DNA of 9,851 nucleotides, taken from assembly GCF_003438495.1 (NCBI RefSeq), contig NZ_QSSH01000050.1:1-9851 (forward strand). Direction: 5' to 3'. The stretch is from Collinsella sp. TF05-9AC. GTDB taxonomy: Bacteria; Actinomycetota; Coriobacteriia; Coriobacteriales; Coriobacteriaceae. The notes below the pieces were generated by a model. That model did no database searches and was not told the origin of the DNA. It saw only the letters and a list, made by a program, of their open reading frames with translations. A program made the translations under genes and the position numbers. This document shows positions 5,365 through 9,851 of the stretch, piece by piece. The first letter of the stretch is position 1, and every line of letters starts with the position of its first letter.

Positions 5365-5580
5365 GGGCATCACCTCCCGTCGCATGGAGGGCGCTGCCCG
5401 GCACATGGAGGGCGCTGCCCGGCACATGGAACTGCCGTCAACAACTGCCATTCAATCAAAGCGCGGTCATAAATACGAATATATGTTCGATAATAACAGC
5501 AACGTGATTCCCTCGAATAGCAGCCTTTCGTAAGGGCGGCAGAAGACGGCGCTGGGCGATTGGGGCTAGACGCGCAGGTC
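5365..5580. other. Leader and upstream region of the small peptide gene
   Basis: Reading leftward, this region should contain the promoter of the minus-strand peptide gene. An AT-rich section at about 5460-5515 has several -10-like words on the minus strand (TATATT, TATTTAT), but no -35/-10 pair with good spacing stands out. Between it and the start codon lies the 21-base tandem repeat. No other gene is seen; short open frames on both strands overlap the repeat and look spurious. Confidence 0.4.
5384..5436. repeat. 21-base tandem repeat in the leader of the small peptide gene
   Basis: Two identical 21-base units (5384-5404 and 5405-5425), beginning ATGGAGGGCGCTGCCCGG, are followed by the first bases of a third (ATGGA). 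Each contains the small hairpin GGGC-GCT-GCCC. They begin about 20 bases upstream of the peptide's start codon and would lie in its 5' untranslated region. The decayed copy lacks this region. Confidence 0.8.
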
Positions 5581-5599
5581 TTCGTCACCGAAAGCCCGT

Positions 5600-5628
5600 T
5601 TGATTAACCAGCCCTCTGTAGGTACACT
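5600..5628 (+). promoter_or_regulatory. Third, promoter-only remnant of the small-RNA module
   Basis: TTGATT (5600-5605), 17 bases, TACACT (5623-5628), preceded by ACCGAAA as in the other two copies. The RNA and peptide portions are missing: within about ten bases the sequence enters block B and its terminator. If active, it would produce an RNA of about 55 nt consisting mainly of that terminator hairpin. The -10 is weaker than in the other copies. Confidence 0.5.
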
Positions 5629-5634
5629 GCATAT

Positions 5635-5810
5635 TGATGGGCCCGGGATGACCGCTGATTCAAGTCACCGGGCCTAAATCTTTTCATCCATTTGAATAGA
5701 GCGGGCGACTCTCTTGGGGCCGTCTGCATGGCGTGTGATTAGCGCGTGGTATTGCGCCCAGCTTTCATGTCCGCGCGGCCACCTATCCTTACGGCAATGT
5801 AGCCGCTTAT
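5635..5810. repeat. Duplicated block B, copy 2
   Basis: This is the counterpart of 4252-4430. The first part (to about 5737) is about 95% identical; the remainder up to the gene leader is diverged but alignable (for example ATGTCCGCGCGG against GTGTCCGCACGG, and CTTACGGCAATGTAGCC against CTTACCGCAACGTAGCC). In both copies it joins a damaged small-RNA module on the left and a single gene on the right. Confidence 0.75.
5640..5685 (+). terminator. Rho-independent terminator in block B, copy 2
   Basis: GGCCCGG (5640-5646) pairs with CCGGGCC (5668-5674), with the extension TGAC/GTCA, followed by TAAATCTTTTC. It has the same structure as 4257-4302. Confidence 0.75.
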
Positions 5811-5822
5811 GTAACAAGCGGC
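5802..5822 (+). other. Leader hairpin before the exonuclease gene
   Basis: GCCGCTT and AAGCGGC form a perfect seven-base stem around ATGTAAC, ending eight bases before the GGAGAAAGG ribosome binding site. It may influence translation initiation; there is no T run, so it is not a typical terminator. Confidence 0.45.
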
Positions 5823-5846
5823 AAGCAACGGAGAAAGGCCCTAACC

Positions 5847-6581
5847 GTGTCAGCTGAAAAGACGCCGTGTATCTCGGCTATCGATACGACGAACTTTGCG
5901 CGCCAGATTGTGCTGGACTTTGAGTTTGCGCCGGTGCCAAAGCAGCGCCAGCGCCGTGGGCTGCGCAATGAGATTATCGAGGTCGGCGCCGTTAAGCTCG
6001 ATTACCACGGCAACGTTATGGGCGAGTTCTCGCAGTTTGTGCAGACGGAATTTACCGAAGGCGTTGCGTATCCCGTCCGCGAGCTCACGGGGATATCGGC
6101 CGTGGACACCGCGATGGCCGATCTGCTCTACATGGTGATAAAAAGGCTCAGCGATTGGATCGGTCGCTACTCCGCCCAGGTGGTCTGTTGGAGCGGTGCG
6201 GACCGTCGGCAGCTTTTGACCGAGTGCCAGGCAAAGCACATCGACCTTTCCACATTTCCTACGGACTGGGCCGACCTGCAGGCGTTTTACACCTCGATCA
6301 TGGACGTTGGCAGCCACGGGCGCGTCTCGTTGGGCGACGCGGCAACGTGGTTCGGCATCGAGTTTGACGAGTCGACGGGCCATGCCCACAGCGCCCTAGC
6401 CGATGCGCGCGTGACCGCCAAGCTGCTCAAGCAGGTGATGGACGGGGACTATCACGTGAGTCCGCGCGCCCAAGAAGTCCGCCAACGTTGGGGGATGGGC
6501 GAGCGGGCCCAGACACGCCTCTCTAGCAAGTGCCCCGAGCTGGGCGACCTGCTGCTGAAGCTGAAGGCGGCGGGAAGGTAG
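5847..6581 (+). CDS. DEDDh 3'-5' exonuclease (RNase T/DnaQ-like fold)
   Basis: A 244-residue single-domain exonuclease. The DEDDh residues are visible: D24 and E26 in VLDFEF (Exo I), D119 in WSGADRRQLL (Exo II), and H181 and D186 in HAHSALADARVTAKLL (Exo III). The family's IIEVGAVKLD strand follows Exo I (43-52), with RELTGIS at 78-84. The closest recalled architectures are KapD-like or sporulation-inhibitor-type exonucleases rather than the polymerase III epsilon subunit. It starts at GTG 5847, with GGAGAAAGG eight bases upstream; no better ATG is nearby. It acts on DNA or RNA 3' ends in the cytoplasm; the substrate is unknown. It converges with the frameshifted gene on the minus strand, only about 41 bases away. 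Confidence 0.85.
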   Translation: MSAEKTPCISAIDTTNFARQIVLDFEFAPVPKQRQRRGLRNEIIEVGAVKLDYHGNVMGEFSQFVQTEFTEGVAYPVRELTGISAVDTAMADLLYMVIKRLSDWIGRYSAQVVCWSGADRRQLLTECQAKHIDLSTFPTDWADLQAFYTSIMDVGSHGRVSLGDAATWFGIEFDESTGHAHSALADARVTAKLLKQVMDGDYHVSPRAQEVRQRWGMGERAQTRLSSKCPELGDLLLKLKAAGR

Positions 6582-6593
6582 GGGCGTTAGCTG

Positions 6594-6612
6594 TCTGCAT
6601 GGCGCGTGCCTG
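6594..6612. repeat. 19-base fragment of block B
   Basis: TCTGCATGGCGCGTGCCTG is identical to 4341-4359. It lies in the 41-base gap between two converging genes, and could be the trace of a third block B insertion or recombination end. Confidence 0.6.
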
Positions 6613-6622
6613 TCGCGTATCG

Positions 6623-7857
6623 TTACTCTTCCTGCTGCTTGGCAGGCAAGATGTAGACGTTCTCGGCGTCCACGGCGATCTGCGCGGGGCGGTTGTAGAG
6701 GGTGTCGATCTCCTTTACGCTCTGCTTGAACGGCGTGACGTCGGGCGTCTTTGCCTGATGGAGCTTTTCGAGGAGTTTCTCGGATTGCTTGTCGTTGAAC
6801 TTTCCGATGCTCTCTCCTGCGCCTTCGAGCGCCTCGTCGATGAGTGTATGGTCGCCCACGGGGGTCTTTGCGATGGCGTGACCGAGCAATTTGCCCGCGG
6901 ACGCGATACCGCCCAGCAGTGCCGCATCGACGGTGTCGACAGCCCCGCTTCGAGTGCGTTGTAGCAGTCGGTGTAGAGCTCGCGGTACGCGATCGAATCA
7001 GCCTCGATCTTCGCAGTGGCGTCCGCGAGCTTTGCGGGCTCGAAGTTCTGGGCGAGCATGGGTTCGAGGAACAGCGAGAACGCGTGGATGTAGGTGGCGA
7101 GCTGGCAGTCTTTGAGGTAGTCGAGCACCTTGTCGAGGCGTCTGCCCAAGCCGTCTCGCACCTCGATGAACCCTTTCTTTTTCAGATCCGCCTGTGCCTG
7201 CGAGCGGAAGAGTTCCATGTCCTGCGCGGACGACTGCTTGATGTCGAGCACCTTCATATGGGCGTTTGCCATGTAGGTGGCGTTGCCGTAGTTGAGGCCG
7301 TAACCGTTGAGGATGTCTGCGAGCGTCTTGAGGTTGCCACGCATGTTGGCCTTGTCGCGCTGACGCATGTACTCGAACATTTCGTCGACGGACTCCTGGA
7401 TGGAGTCGAGCTTTTGGTTTATCTGCGCGATTGCGGCTGCCATGAATAGCGATGTTGGATCGTAAGGCACCTGCGTGACGCTCGTGGCGATGTCGCCCTC
7501 GACTACGTGGAAGCGCGCCTGCCCAAGGCCCTTGGCGGCGTCGCGGTAGCCCCCTGTGAGACCGCTGCCGTCCTTGAACGTGTTGAGTTTCGACGGATCG
7601 AGCGGGTTACCATATTTGTCAGTCGCCTGGAGCAGCGTGGGCACGCTCACCGTGTTGGTGACGGTGCGAAACATCGAGGGGAGCGAGGCGAACGCCACGC
7701 CGAGTTGGGGAATTCGCTCGAGCGGTAGCTTGATGGCGCCGGAGACGTCCACCCGCTTCTGAGTGAGCGCGAGGTGGATTTTGGTCGATGCGAGCTGTTT
7801 TGCCACGAGCTCCTCTCGGCCGTCGTTCGCCGAGGGTTTGGTCTCGTTGTCTGCCAT
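6623..7857 (-). pseudogene. Uncharacterised protein of about 411 residues, broken by a one-base frameshift
   Basis: The reading frame from ATG 7857 runs normally to ...YTDCYNALEAG, then turns into low-complexity, arginine- and serine-rich sequence. The neighbouring frame continues GAVDTVDAALLGGIASAGKL and ends ...VYILPAKQQEE at 6623. The switch falls at the run CCCC, 6943-6946 on the plus strand (GGGG in the gene). One additional G restores a single frame of 412 codons including the stop. The start is chosen at 7857 because AAGGAG lies six bases upstream; the ATG twelve codons earlier has no such site. The protein has an N-terminal region with FRTVTNTVSVPTLLQATD, then a helical, coiled-coil-like region (INQKLDSIQESVDEMFEYMR). 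No signal peptide or membrane helix is seen. No function is recognised. A sequencing error would look the same. Confidence 0.7.
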
Positions 7858-7984
7858 AGCGCGCTCCTTGCTTACGTTGATAGTCGTGGGCATTATCTCA
7901 TCGCCTGGTGGCTTGCTAGAGCGGGGTAGAGGCCGAGCGTCTGGCGAAACTCGTTAACTGATTGCATTTCAGCGGATTGGGTTG

Positions 7985-7990
7985 ATTATA
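7985..7990 (-). promoter_or_regulatory. Possible -10 element for the frameshifted gene
   Basis: The minus strand reads TATAAT, preceded by CTTCTCT, about 128 bases before ATG 7857. The -35 position at 17 bases (CAGATG) is poor, so this is only a candidate. No other strong promoter was seen between this gene and the surface-protein gene at 8040. Confidence 0.35.
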
Positions 7991-8039
7991 AGAGAAGGAC
8001 GGCTATCCATCTGCCCTTCCCAGTTGAGTTCGCTTTGAG

Positions 8040-9806
8040 CTACTGTTCGTGCCTATGCTGCTTGGGCTCAAGCCTTCTCGCTGCCGTGAAGCAGGCCGTG
8101 GCCGCCATGGCCAATGCGATGCTGGCCATCCAAGTGGAGTCGCCGGTTGCAGCGAGCTTTGGTTCATCGGCTGTCGTGCGTCCCGACTTTTTTGTAGCCG
8201 CCTCGTCGGCGTCCTTTTCAGGAGTGGCAGGATCACTTTTGTTGTCGCCGGGTGAATCTACGTCGGTCTTTCCGCCCGCCTGCTCCCCTTGGGCCTTCCC
8301 CTCCACGGTGAAGGACGCATCGGTCGCCGTCCCGTCCTTCCAGACGGCCGTGACGGTGTGTCCGCCGCCGGCGAGCGTGTCCAGGTAGGACGGCCTGAGC
8401 TCGATAATCGTGCTGCCCCTGGTTGCGGTGTAGTTCTCGGCGGAGACCTCAGTTCCGTCCACGAGGAGACGCGTGAACTCATCGAGAGGACCGCTGAAGC
8501 GGAAGGTCAGACCGGCCTCGCCGTCCTTTGCATACGCCTGCCCGTCGCCCTTGGTGGCGGCATACAGCGGAGCGGTCACGTCGAAGGTGACGTCCCCCGC
8601 GTCGTCGACATCAAAGGTCTGAACGCCGGTCTTGCCGTTACGCTCGGCGTAGGCGGAGCTGTAGACGAAGGTCTCGTGGCCCGTCTTGTCGAGGACCGCG
8701 AGGGCTTGGATTTCAAACGAGCCCATCGAGAGCGACGTGGGGAACTCGATTTCGATATAGCCCCTTGCCGCATCGTAGCTGCAGCTCAACGTTTTGCGGG
8801 TCTTTAAAGAGTTCGGGTCCTCGACATAGCCGGGGTCGCCGAGGATCGGGGAGACAGACTTTACGCCGTCCGCGTCGCCTACATTGCAATAGATACGGAG
8901 GATCCCGCCGACGGGGACCCTCTTCGCGGAGATGGAAACGTTCGAGACCGTGGGCGGGTTCCGGTCGATCGCGCTGCCGGTCACCTCGAAGCACAGCTCG
9001 CTCGGGTCGCCAACCGAGAAAGTCGCGCCCGAAATGCCGTTGGCCCTGGCGTAGGAACTCTCGTACACATCGGTCTCGAACCCTAGGCCATCGGTGACCG
9101 AAAGGCCGATCAGCCTGTGCCTTCCGATCCTATTGCTGTCGAATGTGAGGTCAAACCCGTCGATAGACGAGCCTCCGTGATAATAGGCTGACGAAACAGA
9201 GCAGCCGTCGTCCGAATTCTCCCAGCCCTGCCGCAGTATGGGGGAAACGGAGCGAACGCCGTCGGCATCGGAGACGGTCCAAGAGATGTGGAGGTCGGCA
9301 CCGGTTGCGACCTCCCTGCTCGAGAGCGACACGGAGGACACGGTCGGCGGGTTTTGGTCCTCGGGTCCCTCGGTCACCTCATACTCGAGGGGGTCGGTGG
9401 TGAAGGTCGGACAGTCGAGCCCCTTCTCCTCGGCATACGTCGTGTCGTAGACATCGGTAACCCATCCAAGACTATCGGTCACGCCGAGGCCGATGATCCG
9501 GTACCTGCAGGGCCGGTCGCTCGGGGAGGTGGAGATATCGAAGCCCGCGGTCGTGTTGCCGGTCGACGAGAAGGCGAGACGGGAACTGATTCCATGGTCT
9601 CCGGTATCGTTTTCGACAAGGACTTCGACTATGGGCGTGACGGACCGTACCCCGTCAGGGTCATCGACGCTATAGCCGACATGCAGCGTGGAGCCGGCCG
9701 TGACTGTCGTCGCGGATATCGTCACGTTGGAGATGCTGGGCGGGTTCGGGTCCGACGCGGCTAGGGCGGTTGAGGGCAAAGCAAGCGCTACGGTGGCGGA
9801 CAGACA
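8040..9806 (-). CDS. Cell-wall-anchored surface protein with three tandem Ig-like repeats
   Basis: Numbering starts at TTG 9779. Three tandem domains of about 131 residues (12-142, 143-273, 274-402) each begin NPPxxSxVxxS and contain DxDGVRSVxPI, a VTDxxGxxTxVY strand and a YAxxxG turn; they look like Ig-like beta-sandwiches. A fourth, different domain (about 424-493) has LLVDGTEVSAENYTATRGST and GGGHTVTAVWKDG, the type often found next to wall anchors. A charged linker (495-540) leads to LAATGD (542-547), a hydrophobic helix (549-566) and RR, a variant LPxTG sortase signal. The product should be exported and attached to peptidoglycan, probably as an adhesin. The h-region and cleavage site (CLSATVALALPSTALAAS) extend to 9806, but a TAG at 9809-9807 stops the frame before any n-region or good start. 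TTG 9779 would lose the signal peptide, so the true start is uncertain. Confidence 0.75.
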   Translation of the reverse strand, partial: CLSATVALALPSTALAASDPNPPSISNVTISATTVTAGSTLHVGYSVDDPDGVRSVTPIVEVLVENDTGDHGISSRLAFSSTGNTTAGFDISTSPSDRPCRYRIIGLGVTDSLGWVTDVYDTTYAEEKGLDCPTFTTDPLEYEVTEGPEDQNPPTVSSVSLSSREVATGADLHISWTVSDADGVRSVSPILRQGWENSDDGCSVSSAYYHGGSSIDGFDLTFDSNRIGRHRLIGLSVTDGLGFETDVYESSYARANGISGATFSVGDPSELCFEVTGSAIDRNPPTVSNVSISAKRVPVGGILRIYCNVGDADGVKSVSPILGDPGYVEDPNSLKTRKTLSCSYDAARGYIEIEFPTSLSMGSFEIQALAVLDKTGHETFVYSSAYAERNGKTGVQTFDVDDAGDVTFDVTAPLYAATKGDGQAYAKDGEAGLTFRFSGPLDEFTRLLVDGTEVSAENYTATRGSTIIELRPSYLDTLAGGGHTVTAVWKDGTATDASFTVEGKAQGEQAGGKTDVDSPGDNKSDPATPEKDADEAATKKSGRTTADEPKLAATGDSTWMASIALAMAATACFTAARRLEPKQHRHEQ

Positions 9807-9851
9807 CTATGACCCAATCCGAGGGCACGGAAACGACAGGAGCCCCCGCTC

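Noticed and set aside
6530..6964. 144-residue plus-strand open frame past the exonuclease end
   Set aside because: It is the antisense of the frameshifted minus-strand gene and shows no motif.
9809..9851. Plus-strand gene starting ATGACCCAATCC and leaving the window
   Set aside because: Only 14 codons are visible, the sequence before the ATG lacks a clear ribosome binding site, and it overlaps the signal-peptide region of the minus-strand gene; cannot be supported.

Overview
The window looks like chromosomal DNA from a high-GC gut actinobacterium of the Coriobacteriia, most likely Collinsella or a close relative. The pointers are GC-rich coding sequence with strong AAGGAGG-type ribosome binding sites, a cell-wall protein ending in a LAATGD-type sorting signal, an AbiEi-like protein fused to a nuclease-like domain, and palindromic intergenic repeats whose spurious translations (RKLRPG..., NGIRFP...) I recall as frequent in Collinsella genomes. 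No rRNA, tRNA, CRISPR array or transposase was recognised.

Layout. 1-60: a perfect terminator-like hairpin. 70-415: six imperfect palindromes at a 62-base period. 437-1435 (-): an AbiEi-like protein with a C-terminal PD-(D/E)XK/DUF559-like domain. 1732-1963: four more units of the same palindrome family, so the nuclease gene sits between two arrays. 2018-2073: a perfect 25-base inverted repeat holding two copies of a 14-base palindrome, directly before an ATPase_2/DUF234 ATPase (2089-3480, +). 3533-3607: a 23-base tandem repeat, followed by the wrecked 3' end of a DUF4143-type ATPase gene.

4020-5850 is a duplicated accessory stretch. It appears to hold a type I toxin-antitoxin-like locus: a 41-residue peptide with one membrane helix and a very basic tail (5239-5364, -), opposed by a convergent small RNA with a good promoter, two stem-loops and a terminator (about 5176-5264, +). 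A decayed copy lies at 4036-4254 and a promoter-only remnant at 5587-5632. Both degraded copies run into the same terminator-bearing block, repeated at about 95% identity, which precedes a SIMPL-domain gene (4447-5088) and a DEDDh exonuclease gene (5847-6581).

6623-7857 (-) is an uncharacterised protein of about 411 residues broken by a one-base frameshift in a G run. 8040-9806 (-) is a cell-wall-anchored surface protein with three tandem domains of about 131 residues; its signal peptide is interrupted by an in-frame stop at the right edge.

The intact SIMPL, exonuclease, ATPase and nuclease-like genes do not form one operon. The window reads as an accessory region built from repeats, small selfish modules and relics between single-gene units. 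The small peptide with its convergent RNA, present in three stages of decay, is the best candidate for an undescribed system.
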